A DNA stretch of 55,380 nt from Perkinsus olseni (taxonomy: Eukaryota; Perkinsozoa; Perkinsida): contig JABANN010000185.1 of the NCBI GenBank assembly GCA_013115125.1, positions 1 to 55,380 of the forward strand. Reading direction: 5' to 3'. The position numbers were made by a program, and so were the translations under genes. How positions within the stretch are numbered: position 1 is the stretch's first letter; every line of letters starts with the position of its first letter. The notes under the pieces are model-generated. The model saw only the letters and a list, made by a program, of their open reading frames with translations, searched no databases and was not told the DNA's origin. Of the stretch, positions 23,754-34,149 are shown in pieces.

Positions 23754-24118
23754 CTAGAAAGAGGAGGATCTCCGTTCACCTGGAGGGCTCAGATTCCGCA
23801 GCTTCTCCGCCGACTGCTTGGCAGTTTGCTGTAGTTCATCCAGACCTACGACGCCATCATGAAGCCTCAGCCGCTTCAATGCCTTCAAGGCCAAAGCTTT
23901 CAATCTGTCTGTGAGAGGGTGTGCCCCGTGTTTGGGCGGTTGCGGAAGGGCGCCCTCTGCATCGGACACGCAGAATGCAACACCAGCAGGTTGTAGTGTC
24001 TCTCCGAGGCTGTGAGTTGGGACCTTTCACAGCACAAGTGTCACATCACGATGACTCGGTGAGCGTCACGTACCTGCGTCGCCTCGCCTGATGATGACCG
24101 TCTACGCCTTGATGACAT
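23754..24118 (-). CDS. Small basic protein of unknown function
   Basis: The proposed start MSSRRRRSSSGEATQ is followed by a good donor (GTACGTG). The downstream exon encodes KALALKALKRLRLHDGVVG and a Ser/Arg-rich end, SPPGERRSSSF. The helix-forming middle is Leu/Lys/Ala-rich. The splice phase between the two exons was not resolved, so the model is tentative. No family recognised. Confidence 0.4.
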
Positions 24119-24202
24119 CTGTTCAAAAGTAGCCGATGATTGGCATCCTGCGTCGGCCGTCAACAAAACACTAGCCCTCAGGAGCTCAGAAACTCTCATT
24201 CA

Positions 24203-25705
24203 CTAACACGGCATGTGAGTGCACTCTGTTGCCTCGGGTTCAACCATCACCACAAGGCCTCTCAAGTGTTTGCTATTGGCGTGGTAAGGAGAGTACATGT
24301 GGTCAATACTGGCTTCCAACTGCTCAGCAACTCTCACTCTCCTACCAGCCCGGACTGCAGCACCCCCAACGACCTCCTCCAGTACCCCCTCCTTCGATAA
24401 CTCATGAGAGCAGCTGAATACCCACAGACAGCCACCCTTCAATCTATTAATTCTGCCAAGACTGAGCTCAGCGAACTTCCGAAGAGTTCGTTTGGGCAGA
24501 CGGTGGTCATCATCACCTGCCTTGACAATGTTTGGCGGATCCAGTACGATCAGGTCGAACTCCTCCGTGCCTCCCTCTCGACAGAAGTCCCCGACGTCTG
24601 ATACCATCCACTCGATCTTGGAGGCAATTTCCGTTCCATTGAGCTCAGCATTGGCCTTGGCATTGACTATGCTCCTCTCCTGTACGTCCACACCAACCAC
24701 TCGCTTCGCTCCGCCAGCTGCCGCATGAATAGCAAAGCCACCGGTGTAGCAGCACAGGTCCGCAACACTACCCACCCGATTCCTCCTCACATACTCCATC
24801 AGCTTCCTTCGATTGTCCGACTGATCCAAAAACCAGCCGGTCTTCTTCCCACCACCAACATCAACCGAGAACTTCAGTGAATTCTCTTCAATCGTGAGGG
24901 CTACCGACTCGTCAGATCTCTTGTCTATACCGTCGCCGCCATCAGCAGCGAGTAGGTCACGACGGAATCTCCAGACAACCTGTGCTACCCGCGGCACTGT
25001 CTCGAGGATGATTCGCTCGAACCGCTCCTTTAGACCCTCCATGCACACCCATTGAGCACTCACATACACCACCGCAATGCTCTCGTACACATCCAAGGCT
25101 ACACCAGTCACTCCATCACCTTCATAATTCAATACTCTGTAAGCTCGGCGGTCGGATGTATCAAACATGGACATGCGTGCGGCGATAGCCTGCGCCAGTC
25201 TACTAGCGAACCATCCAGAGATTGCCTCCAAAGGGTCATCGAAGGAGGTCGCGCCGAGAGAGCCGTCCACCGTCGTGTCATGCATTATCCTCAGGGCGAA
25301 TGACCTCGCGGAGGAGCCTGTGGTGAGCATACCCCAACCCGATACCTCCGGCTTGCCACCAACACTGATGCCGCACATCACGGGTGCACTGCCGTTCGCT
25401 GTGGGGAGCTCATCCCAGTTGAGTATGAGATTTCGATGGACATAATGCTTCTGATGAGCAGCCGTCCCCTGCGATATCCGTACCACAGGGATGCCTTGCC
25501 TCTCCAGCGCTGCCGCTGTCAGCCGACGCCGATGGTGTGCGGTGGAAAGTGTTGAGTAATATCGCAAATTTAAAAGGGAACGCATGCTGAACTGCGTACG
25601 ACCCCACCGCCAGCACCAACACGATATCCACATAGAAAGGTAAAATAGTGCAGCTAGACAACAAGGCCGGGGGAAAAATAGAGTCCGCCAGCCTCGCAGG
25701 TTCAA
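24203..25705 (-). CDS. RlmI-type RNA cytosine-5 methyltransferase, intronless
   Basis: A class I SAM-dependent methyltransferase, 500 codons from the first Met. The second Met (MRSLLNLRYYSTLS, at 25585) begins an organelle-targeting-like sequence and is the better start, giving about 460 residues. The N-terminal part fits a PUA-like RNA-binding module. GWFLDQSDNRR and VADLCCYTGGFAIHAAAGG form the SAM-binding motif I, FDLIVLDPPN is motif IV, and WVFSCSHELS holds the catalytic Cys. EASIDHMYSPYHANSKHLRG matches the end of the RlmI family (bacterial 23S rRNA m5C1962). The likely substrate is organellar rRNA; that is inference. It has no intron, while most neighbours have many, which fits a bacterial or organellar origin by transfer. 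Confidence 0.88.
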   Translation of the reverse strand: MNLRGWRTLFFPRPCCLAALFYLSMWISCWCWRWGRTQFSMRSLLNLRYYSTLSTAHHRRRLTAAALERQGIPVVRISQGTAAHQKHYVHRNLILNWDELPTANGSAPVMCGISVGGKPEVSGWGMLTTGSSARSFALRIMHDTTVDGSLGATSFDDPLEAISGWFASRLAQAIAARMSMFDTSDRRAYRVLNYEGDGVTGVALDVYESIAVVYVSAQWVCMEGLKERFERIILETVPRVAQVVWRFRRDLLAADGGDGIDKRSDESVALTIEENSLKFSVDVGGGKKTGWFLDQSDNRRKLMEYVRRNRVGSVADLCCYTGGFAIHAAAGGAKRVVGVDVQERSIVNAKANAELNGTEIASKIEWMVSDVGDFCREGGTEEFDLIVLDPPNIVKAGDDDHRLPKRTLRKFAELSLGRINRLKGGCLWVFSCSHELSKEGVLEEVVGGAAVRAGRRVRVAEQLEASIDHMYSPYHANSKHLRGLVVMVEPEATECTHMPC

Positions 25706-25709
25706 ATCC

Positions 25710-26395
25710 GAGGAGGGGCAGGTTCATCCGATAAGATATCTCCCATACCGGCCTTCCAATCTTCCGCTGTACTTCAAAAATAACGCCAAGAAAATGGCGA
25801 GTAACTAAAGTATGAACGAGCATGAGCACAACAACAAGCACCATAACGAGTGGCAAAAAGACGATGATTCGAACGCTTCGCTCCGCCCTGATATCCTACC
25901 AATGTAAGACTCCAGCTGATGCCTCCGAAGCGGCCTACAGAACCCCCAGCTGCATCTTCTTGTAGGTTAATTATTTGGTTAGCACCAGCATTACCTAAGA
26001 AGCAACCTGCCGGGATCGAACCCACGACCTTGCGCTACTCATATAATCCTTTATAGACTGCATGCGCCTCATCGTGTCCCGGCTTCGTAACCATTCTAGT
26101 CTGAGACTAAGTGGTGCCTTCAAGCAGGAACAGAGCCAGAAGGATAACTTTTCAAACTCGAGAGGCCTCATAGCTTGCCTAAAAATGATGAAGATCATGT
26201 CCGAGGAAATAACACATCAATTTCTGCCGTGACTGAATGTGGCCTTACAGTTGCGTTCTGGTGGGCCTCGATCTGTTGTCATGGAGTTGGTTGAATTTAT
26301 TGATACCCATCTCGCCAGTCATCGGCAAACGGTCATCGTAGAGAATAGCGAGACAAGCTTCCGCTGTAAAGAGGACTGTTGAGATAGTATTTCAA
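25710..26395. other. Spacer with tRNA-like fragments
   Basis: No gene assigned. A T-arm-like motif GGTTCAAATCC lies at 25699-25709 on plus, just inside the long upstream version of the preceding frame. A tRNA 3'-half-like segment lies at 26002-26040 on minus. A 14-bp motif, CGCTTCGCTCCGCC, recurs at 25874-25887. Confidence 0.4.
26002..26040 (-). pseudogene. tRNA 3'-half-like segment
   Basis: Reads GCAAGGTCGTGGGTTCGATCC followed by CGGCAGGTTGC, close to the variable loop, T arm and acceptor of a tRNA (Lys-like wording). No matching 5' acceptor strand (GCAACCT) or D arm is found upstream. It is either a decayed tRNA gene or a tRNA-derived repeat end. Confidence 0.45.
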
Positions 26396-27521
26396 TCACG
26401 ACCTACCAACTCCAACAATATCGTCTCGCTGTTCTTGCTCCTCCTCCTGCTGCTCCTGCTGATTGCTGCCAGCGTCATCCCTCACTGCCGTGGTACTGTA
26501 CTTCCTAACTTTGAACCCCGAAGTGTTGGTATCTGGCCTCAGCATTAGATGGCAGTGGTGAATTGGTAGTATTACATGTTTCCAAACCAACACCTTCGAT
26601 GCGGCCTCGCCCAACGAACCAGATACGGCCTCCTCTGACCTGTAATATCTCTCCCAAAATTGAAGGCTCGTCATCCCCTCCATCACCTGCATTCATACAT
26701 TCTGACACCTCTAGCTGTCTTTCGATTACCGTCGATCTGAGCTACGACACTTCTGGCAGCTCCTCCCCTCCATACCGCTCTGGCTGCATCAGCTTCTTCA
26801 TCAGTTACTATGAAAGACTGTCGATTACCGTAGGGGAAGAGGACGCTGCCGTGAGGAAGCCTGATGAGGTAGTCTTCCTGCAGGCCCAGCTGGTGCGATA
26901 CTCGTACCGTATAAAAGGGAAGAAGACCCCTTGGGCGCTGCCGTCGGCGTCGTCACTCGGCGCATTAGCTTTCTCCTCTTCCTCCAACTCTTTGACTTCC
27001 TTCGAACGCAAAGCATACTCTTCTGGGAATCTATTAACTGGGTGTACGACGACATCAATTAACGCATGTCTAACCCATTTCGAATCTTTCCCTGATCGAC
27101 CTAAGATTCTCACCTTTGTTGTATTAAATTGGCCACCATGACATTAGTGCTTCCTATGAATGGACACGGTGCTCGGCATGACTGAGCAGGAGGACACGTT
27201 GGTAGTGCTGTTGTACACAGTGCTCATGTTACCGGGCAGAGTTGTCGATGATCCATCGTCTTCGTAATACAGTACTTACAGAAGGTATGCCCACAGGCAG
27301 TGGTAACGGGTCTACACAGAAAAGAAGGAGTCTTGTTCAATCAACGAGTAATTAAAGACAGGCGTCCTCATACACTCCTTAAGTAGTTCCCAAGTCAAAA
27401 CGAACGGGAGGCATGTGTAGGAAGTAGTGTAGTATTACTCGACCAGAAGCCTGAGGCATATCGGACATTCGAAGGTCGTCATGGTCCTATCATCCTCTTT
27501 AGACTTGTTGTTATCCCCCAT
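26396..27521 (-). CDS. RING-finger protein with Lon N-terminal-like region (LONRF-type)
   Basis: Probably an E3 ubiquitin ligase. The start MGDNNKSKEDDRTMTTFECP leads into a RING: ECPICLRLLVE, spliced to PVTTACGHTFCKYC, then LCP spliced to SCRAPCPF. This gives all eight metal-ligand positions. After it, VANLIQQR spliced to FPEEYALRSKEV is the segment that follows the RING in LONRF proteins. Downstream exons contain LMQPERYGGEELPEVS and LGEILQVRGGRIWFVGRGR, consistent with the substrate-binding domain of Lon, although less clear. The C-terminal end is Gln/Glu-rich. Introns before the Lon-like part are well resolved; later ones are approximate. A 192-codon frame on the opposite strand here is an antisense shadow. 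Confidence 0.7.
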
Positions 27522-27649
27522 CCCATTCACTGGACTGTCGATCATTAAAATACCAAAACTAGATCGTCACCCCTTGAGTGACTAGTAACTCAAAATCAAA
27601 GTTAGAATATCACTGAAGCGGACCAGTCAATAGCAAGCTGCCTAGACAT

Positions 27650-28133
27650 TTATCGCTTCTTACCGTACAAGGCGGCCTCGGCCTGAACAGATGATAACAG
27701 TGATGATGATCCCCTGAGGATGACTGTTGTGGTATTACCTTCTTCTTGGAGCTGTCGCCGAGCTCGAAATGCTTGCAACGCTTGATGGGCATCATACGCT
27801 TGCACTTGCACTTAGTGCACTCCAACTTGAGGACGATCTTCTTAGTAGTCTTAGCCTTCTTACGGAAGACAGGCTTGGTCTGACCTCCGAAACCGGCCTG
27901 CTTACTATCGTAACGCCTCTTACCCTGGGCGACCAAGGAAGCCTTACCGGTCTTGTACTGAGTAACCTACAGCAACACGACGATAGTCACAATAATCACC
28001 GTACTAACGACTGACGATAATCATCAATAAACGACAGTATCTCTCCACCCAAGCCTAGTGGTAGTACCTTCTGACCGGTATGCTTCTTGCAGCGCTTGCA
28101 ATAGGTCTTGCGAGTCTTAGGAATGGTAACCAT
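27650..28133 (-). CDS. 60S ribosomal protein eL42
   Basis: Large-subunit ribosomal protein near the tRNA exit site. Exons 28068-28133, 27739-27966 and 27650-27682 encode 108 residues: [20 protein letters not shown], then [20 protein letters not shown], then [20 protein letters not shown]. The two CxxC pairs bind zinc. The Pro of GGQTKPVF is kept, the residue whose change gives cycloheximide resistance in yeasts. The C-terminus, [10 protein letters not shown], comes from a tiny third exon and differs from the usual GQVIQF end. Introns are 101 and 56 nt. Confidence 0.97.
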
Positions 28134-28570
28134 GGCGGGCCCTTCAGCGACTGTTGGCGACGGTCGGTCTCACGAACACTGTAGCTATTATCGATCACTC
28201 GGGCGAGCGAGATATACGATAACGAGCTTTTTCGCTCTCACCAGGCATGCAGGTGATGATAACACAGTTGAGCCATAATGCTTCCAATAGCTATGGGATA
28301 TAGACCTTCATCCTCATAGAGTTGAAAGCGATAGGCAAAGGACGAGGGGTGCGGCAGGAAAAATGCTGATCAAAAAGGCAGCTACTGTCATTCATGAGTG
28401 TCGAAGATTTGACGTGTAGGCCTCGTGTATAGATCTGAGAACCTATGCTCCGCTACGACTGAGTGACCATCTCGAGCTCTTTGACGGAGTTATACAGCTC
28501 GTCGCTGCTGGACGTTAGCTCTGATGAAGAACATCTGCTAGCAGTTCGTGTGGCATAGCTTGCAATGAAC

Positions 28571-28686
28571 CTATGCTCCGTCGTTAGCCCACTCGAAGGG
28601 TTCCCATGCCGAGTGTACGATGCTGGTTGAGAATAGCCATTTACGACACAACTCGAACACACTGTATGATGGAGATCCCTGCACGC

Positions 28687-28741
<55 letters not shown>

Positions 28742-29609
28742 GAAGTTCAAACCCTTGGATCGTTTCCTAGGGTTGATCAACCTTCTATTCGGATTAACAA
28801 CGCTCATACTATGCCGCTTCCTGTTGGCCGGAGACCTCTTGCCGAGAGGAGTACTCAATGGGGTTGCAGGAACTGGAGTGGAGCTGTTGAGTGATCTGAC
28901 GAAAGAAGAATCACTTCGGCGTTTGAAGAGCGTGCATACTCTTAGCAGTATGACGGGACACTTACCCAGGAGTCTCCTCGTCCGCCTTCAACTGTTTTAT
29001 ATCATTCTGTAGCCGAGCCGTTTCTGAGGCGATAGCTGCGACCACCTCCCCCTGGCGAGGGGCTCTATCGATCCTCAGCTCAGCCTTGATGTGCCCGAGG
29101 TCGGATATAGCGTACTCAACCTCGACGACTGCAATACGAGTGTCTGATAAATGATGCCTCAACTGAGAATGGGAGTGACGGAAGAATCGATCGGAGATGG
29201 TCAGGGATATCATGCGAACGCTGAGCGTGTCGGACCAGGACAATAGGAGGACCTCCCCAGACACGAGAGACCGTCTACCTGATCCTTCAACTCGAACAGA
29301 GCAGCGATTGGCATCAGCCAGAGCGGGGAAGAGTAGCTCTCCGCAGAAGCTCTTGGCCGCTTCTTGCCGCTGTGCTGTACTCTCTTCAGACCCAGTGATG
29401 CCTGTGAGAACCTGCATGCCTCTACACGAATCACCCGTGTGCTCACCAATAGCTGCACGTAACAGCAAAACATCATCTGTTCTGAAGTCCTTGAGGAACT
29501 CTTCCCCGGACACGCTGGCGGCGAGGCGAACGCTGCTGCTTCCTTGAAAGCAAGCCAGGACCGATGGACCGTCGGGGAAAATCACTACCGAGCGCAGTGT
29601 AGTTGACAT
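28571..29609 (-). CDS. Coiled-coil protein with poly-Asp tail, XRCC4-like layout (gene A)
   Basis: The first exon (28962-29609) encodes an N-terminal domain rich in predicted strands (MSTTLRSVVIFPDGPSVLAC, SVRLAASVSGEEFLKDF, then RCSVRVEGSGRRSLVSGEV). A helical segment with LQNDIKQLKADEE follows. The next exon is basic (GKRSPANRKRH, NPRKRSKGLNF) and runs into a poly-Asp tract of about 18. The end after the poly-Asp is uncertain. The gene at 30089-31110 is related in the same order of elements. A globular strand-rich head, coiled coil and charged tail recall the XRCC4/XLF family of end-joining factors; this is a weak structural guess from layout only. Confidence 0.55.
28688..28741. repeat. (ATC)18 microsatellite
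   Basis: Uninterrupted trinucleotide repeat, read as GAT (Asp) on the minus strand inside the tail of gene A. Confidence 0.9.
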
Positions 29610-29619
29610 TGCGAGAAAA

Positions 29620-30088
29620 CTTTAGTAATTATCATCAGACTAGGAGCGCTAATAATTCCAAACGAGCGACGACTGTTGTCAACTTATGAGGGACAGAAAC
29701 TCAAATGCCGCGGTGAGAGACATCTAGCATGCATACCATCACTTCTTCAAATCATCTCTAAGTCTACCGATATGCTCAAGGCAGCTGCGATATGCTTCGT
29801 TATAGGCTTGCATAGCAGGCCCCATCATCGTCTTCCCATCACTGTGGCGCTCAGCTGGATTGACCCGATAGTAGCCGTATTTCTGTCTAAGACGTACTGC
29901 ATGACGGTGACACCAGCTCTGAGCGTGCTTGTCGAGGGGCATGTGGATGAATGGTACTGAAAGTACCGATGTAGTGGTGTAATCAGCCGAGATCCTACTG
30001 TAACGAGTCGTTCGACACTCCAACTTATTAACACAAGCTCTCGCTGGCTAGCATGTATCAGAAAAGCGTGAACATCCATACCTTAGAG
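29620..30088. other. Spacer between genes A and B
   Basis: Short minus-strand frames contain runs such as MQAYNEAYRSCLEHIGRLRDD that could be exon remnants, but I could not join them to a gene. Otherwise nothing seen. Confidence 0.3.
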
Positions 30089-31110
30089 TCATTCATTCTT
30101 AGCTTTTTTCGAAGATGCCTCTGCCATTGGCGTGCCGCCAGAATCCGGCAGCAGCAGTGGCCGCTTCGCTCCGCCTTCTACTGTACTCGATGCGACGGCA
30201 CTAGGCCCTGCAGCGGCGGCTATTGGGTTACTGAAAATATACACCCCGACGATTCAGAGGGCTGAATGTTGGAAAGCTATCTCAAGCACATCCAGTAGGA
30301 GCAGGGAACAAGACATGGTAGGAGACAAGAGGTTCGACCACCTGTTAGATTTGGCAGCTGCCAGAAGAATCTCCGCATCATGCAGCTTCCTCTGCAGCTG
30401 TTCAACAGTCCATTTAAGTCGTTTAGCTTCTCTAGCCAACGTCATGCACAACGGTTCCAACACCGCATGAGCTTGCGGGAGACTCAGACGCCCCTTAATT
30501 TGCCCATAATCCTCCACCGGAACACTGAAGGTGACGATGCACTCACCTGAGACACCGAGGCTGCCACAGAGTCCTCAGTTGTATAAAACTTGTGTATCCT
30601 GCAGTAAGCCTAGCACTTGGGATCGTCGAAGGAGCGAGAATCATTGGTCGGGGCAGCGGCGCTCTCGACGGCCATCGCAGCCGTCTCCAACGACAAAAGC
30701 TTCTTTCGCGTTTACCATTGTCCATTGAAACTCTGCACTTCCCTACAGTGGCCAATGCAGGCAGCAGGGACTTCGTAGCGAACTCGCTGGCCGATTTCCG
30801 ACGAGCACCAAGAGTCGTATCATAGTCATTAAACACTATGCCTACCACACCAAGCATAACTCCTAATACCACCGTAGTCGTTTACCAAGAGACAGACGAA
30901 GCTTGATGAGTTCGTCAGGGTCCAGACGTTTGTAATATTCCTTCCCTGCCACTGATGCTCTGACGCTCATTTGGATGCCTTCACGCGCGTCGCATTGAAC
31001 TGAGATAACGAGAAGAGTCCCGCCGTCGGCATAGTTTGCGACGATTGACTCCACGGGTAAAATCAGATTTGACAACTGCGAATCGGGGAAGTTGCGGTAC
31101 CCGTAACCTA
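30089..31110 (-). CDS. Coiled-coil protein related to gene A (gene B)
   Basis: The same order of elements as gene A: SIVANYADGGTLLVISVQ and MSVRASVAGKEYYKRLDPDE (compare SVRLAASVSGEEFLKDF), FATKSLLPALATVGKCRVSM (compare FCGELLFPALADANRCSVRV), then a coiled coil (LAREAKRLKWTVEQLQRKLH). It ends in a nuclear-signal-like tail, EASSKKAKNE, before stop 30089-30091. It lacks the poly-Asp run. No ATG was found upstream of MSVRASV in the open frame, so the 5' exon is unresolved. Probably a tandem duplicate of gene A that has diverged strongly. Confidence 0.55.
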
Positions 31111-31216
31111 GAGTGACGTCCTTACTACCAAACACACGCCCAACAGGATGCCCTCAGAAACGCTAATATGATCTTCTATGCGAACTAACCGATTGACGGT
31201 ATTGAAAAAAATAATA

Positions 31217-32177
31217 CTAGTCCAACGGGCAGCCCCACATCTGCTTGAACCTCGGCACCAGGACCGCAAGGAAAGCTCCAGAGCCACCAAGATAGCAAGA
31301 TTTTACCAGGAAGCCCGAATAAAGGCCTGCCATTCCACGCTTAGCTGCTATGTCGGCCGCAGTCTTGAACATGTCAGTAACGCCAGAAATGAAGTACCCT
31401 GGTGTGAGGGGAGGACGAACAATCTCAGGATTGAAGGTCTCTGCTACCGCTTGCTTTTGGATGACCGTACGGACAACATCACACCAGCAGTTCAACGTCG
31501 TACCAAACACACCGGCACAGAAACCACCCGCCGTGTCCGACATTTTCCCGCGGCCAAAGATCTTATCAGTCTGATGACGGAAGATATCCAAGGAAAAGAA
31601 ATATCCTCCAGTCCAGAGCATCTGACGAAGCTGCATGCCCGTGTAGCCGATATACAGCCCCACCACGCCACGTGTACGGATCAAATGCCTGAGGGAATCA
31701 TGCTCAGCAATGCCGTAGTTGAATCGACTATTACCTCATAGTATCAGCCGTCCCTTTGAACTTCCCCTCAGCGTCCAATTGCTGAGCTAACTTCGCATTC
31801 TCGAAGGGGGAGATGGCGATGACTTCAGGTATAGTGGCGAGGGAGCCAGCGATGCCCTTCGAAAACGGCGTGCCGTCCTTCTGTTTGGCGTTGAAGACTC
31901 TCTGGTGAAAAATTGGCTGCAGCCAGAATTTGATAACTCTGGAGAACGTGGCACGCATCATCTCCGCGCCCAAACCCTTAGAGACGAAGCCCGAGGCACC
32001 GTGAGTCTGATAGAAGTTCTTAACCAATGTCGGGACGGATGAGCGTTGACCCGACGCCTGAGCCATCACCAGCGCACGGACTATGTCTACTGGGTACATG
32101 GCGAAAGCGGTGACGACAGCAGCTCCTGTTACAGGAGGGAGGGTGTCGAACGCAGAGGGAGTGGCCTTGGATGGCAT
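31217..32177 (-). CDS. Mitochondrial carrier family (SLC25) protein
   Basis: Inner-membrane solute exchanger, 304 residues in two exons (31735-32177 and 31217-31688) with a 46-nt intron. The three repeats show the carrier signature PxDxxR/K in degenerate form: YPVDIVRALV, SPFENAKLAQ and NCWCDVVRTV, where the third has Trp-Cys in place of Pro. Other helices end in GLYIGYTGMQLRQMLWTGGY and GLYSGFLVKSCYLGGSGAF. The tricarboxylate/oxoglutarate subgroup is possible, but the substrate cannot be named from the sequence. The start MPSKATPSAFDTLPP precedes the first helix directly. Confidence 0.88.
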
Positions 32178-32300
32178 GACAGAAAAATGCTATGGGACAA
32201 CTCTGGGCATGGTGAACGAGATGAGGACATCTTGGACCACTTGCCATTCCTCAACGCAAGTAGTGTTTCCCAGCATTGAACAGTTTGATACGAAATGTAT

Positions 32301-33706
32301 CTAAATTGCAGTGGCCTGAAGGAGTTCAGCAACACTCGGCGGGGGTGGAATGAACAAGTCCAATGCGCCTGGGTAGAGGGCATCAAGCTTGTCCGCGCGA
32401 TCCTGTCCAATGCGGTCGACGTATCTACAGCGGAGCGGAGGGATTGGTCTGTCACGGCCACTGTCATAACTCCAGCAGACCGACTATCAATCGCGCATCT
32501 TCGAGTGGTGTGGTCGTGACCAGACTTACCCCTTCCATGCCCTCTCTCCTTCCCCTTCCCTCTTCTCCCACATCTTCAACAAATCAGAATAGGACACCAC
32601 AGCCCCGAACTCAGATATGTCCCTCATCCTGATCAACTTATCCGGGATGACGCTCGCCGAAGATATCCTGAGGAAACGAACACAGCAATACGCGCACGCC
32701 CACGTGATCGATTTGGGAATGCCTACTCCTCGACAGCCGCTTGGAACATAGCTTCCGCCATCACAGCGTTACCCTCAACCTCGAAGTTGACACCCTTCGT
32801 CACCAAAGCTCGCGCAACGTATCTGCTCAGGGCACGTGGTCATCCAGGGCAAGCGCGTAGACCCTCATCAAGCACCACAATCTTGCGAATCCACAAATAG
32901 TCGAAATCCGTACGTCGTTTTTATCTCTTGATTAGGGATTGCCTCGCATAACTTCAGCGCCGCATCATCCTTCTCCACCAGCTTGCTGTGGGCCTCCTTA
33001 CACTGCTGTACCAATGGTGCGTCGAAGGAACTGACGAGTCGACCGAGCGTGAACAGGTAGGCTTGAGAACAGCAGCAGACGAGCGCCCCTCCTTACTGAT
33101 CCTCCACTTCCGCAAGAGCTACTGGGACACCGTCCTTCAGCCCTGCCTCGGCCCTAGAGGCAACAGCACCTCGTAAGGCAAGCTGGGAGAAGGCCTCTCC
33201 CAGAGTGTTGACACTATTGGCGTTAGTGAAGGACTGAGCGGCACTGATAAGGTAGCCCTCATGCCTGATGAGACGATGCTCCACAGACCAGAGGGGCAGA
33301 GAGACAGACTTACCATTGGGCTATGCCGGCCAGCATGTCACACAGAGCTGTTTCCGCCTCCATGCGGGCTGGACTGAACACATCGTGGCCTGAAGAAGAT
33401 GGCATACCAAGTCTACTACTAAGCATCACCGGCTGATACTGACAACACCCTCTCGATGCTCGTGTACCGCGGAGGGACAGTGGGCTCACATCGTTGAATG
33501 AGAACTCTCGCCTGCTGCCACTTCCCAACCTCTGCCAACTTCAAGGCTTCATTAAACTCGGGCAACTGCTTAGCACTGGTCGAGAGGGAGCGGATGCCGG
33601 TGCCGAGGATCGAACCCGCGTTTATCCCTCCGCATATAGATAAAGGTGACATCATTTTCAAAGAAAAAACTTCCACAACTGATACAAAGCATTCCCAAGG
33701 CCCCAC
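32301..33706 (-). CDS. Uncharacterised helical protein, likely mitochondrial
   Basis: The first exon has a presequence-like N-terminus ending GIRSLSTSAKQLPEFNEALK, followed by LAEVGKWQQARVLIQRC, which has the spacing of a TPR-like helix pair. Later exons include HRLIRHEGYLISAAQSFTN, LGEAFSQLALRGAVASRAEA, QQCKEAHSKLVEKDDAAL and VVSYSDLLKMWEKREGEGE. The last exon, PGALDLFIPPPPSVAELLQA, ends at 32301-32303. The repeated helical pairs suggest a TPR-type scaffold. I do not recognise the family. Several introns of about 50 nt; exact edges not all fixed. Confidence 0.6.
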
Positions 33707-34149
33707 CGCCCAGTACCCAAGAAATGCAACGGGTCCGAAAAGAACACAAGCCCTGCGGTAGAGGAAACAGTCGTATTAATCCCATTTGGATTTCCTGCCG
33801 CGCTTATCGTGTCCTTCCCTTCCGCCACCATCTCTATCTAATATACACACAGGATGAGCGGAGCGATGCAGTTTTCGATAAATTACCTCTCTTTCCCAAT
33901 GATGGGAACTGGGCCAAACCTACTGTTCGAGTCGCTACGTTGCGGTCACCAAAGGCTCGTGTCACCCCGGGAGCGTAGATATCATCGTCATCGCAGGCTG
34001 AAAGATGGCAAGCTGTTCCGATCACACTTACGACGAAGTGAATCCCGAAAGATTGTATTCTCCGCTCCTACCGTTAAGATCCACATTGCCGCCGATTACG
34101 ACTGCCTTCTTGGTGGTATCTTCTTGCGAGTGTGAAGATACCTATTAGC

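Noticed and set aside
26563-27141. 192-codon plus-strand frame
   Set aside because: Antisense to the RING-LON gene, whose minus-strand exons have conserved motifs and consistent splice phases.
28688-28741. ATC repeat as a structural or regulatory element
   Set aside because: It is in frame as poly-Asp inside a coding exon, which explains it.
33607-33617. B-box-like string GGATCGAACCC as another tRNA remnant
   Set aside because: It falls in the first exon of the 32301-33706 gene, coding part of a presequence-like N-terminus, so the match is probably chance.
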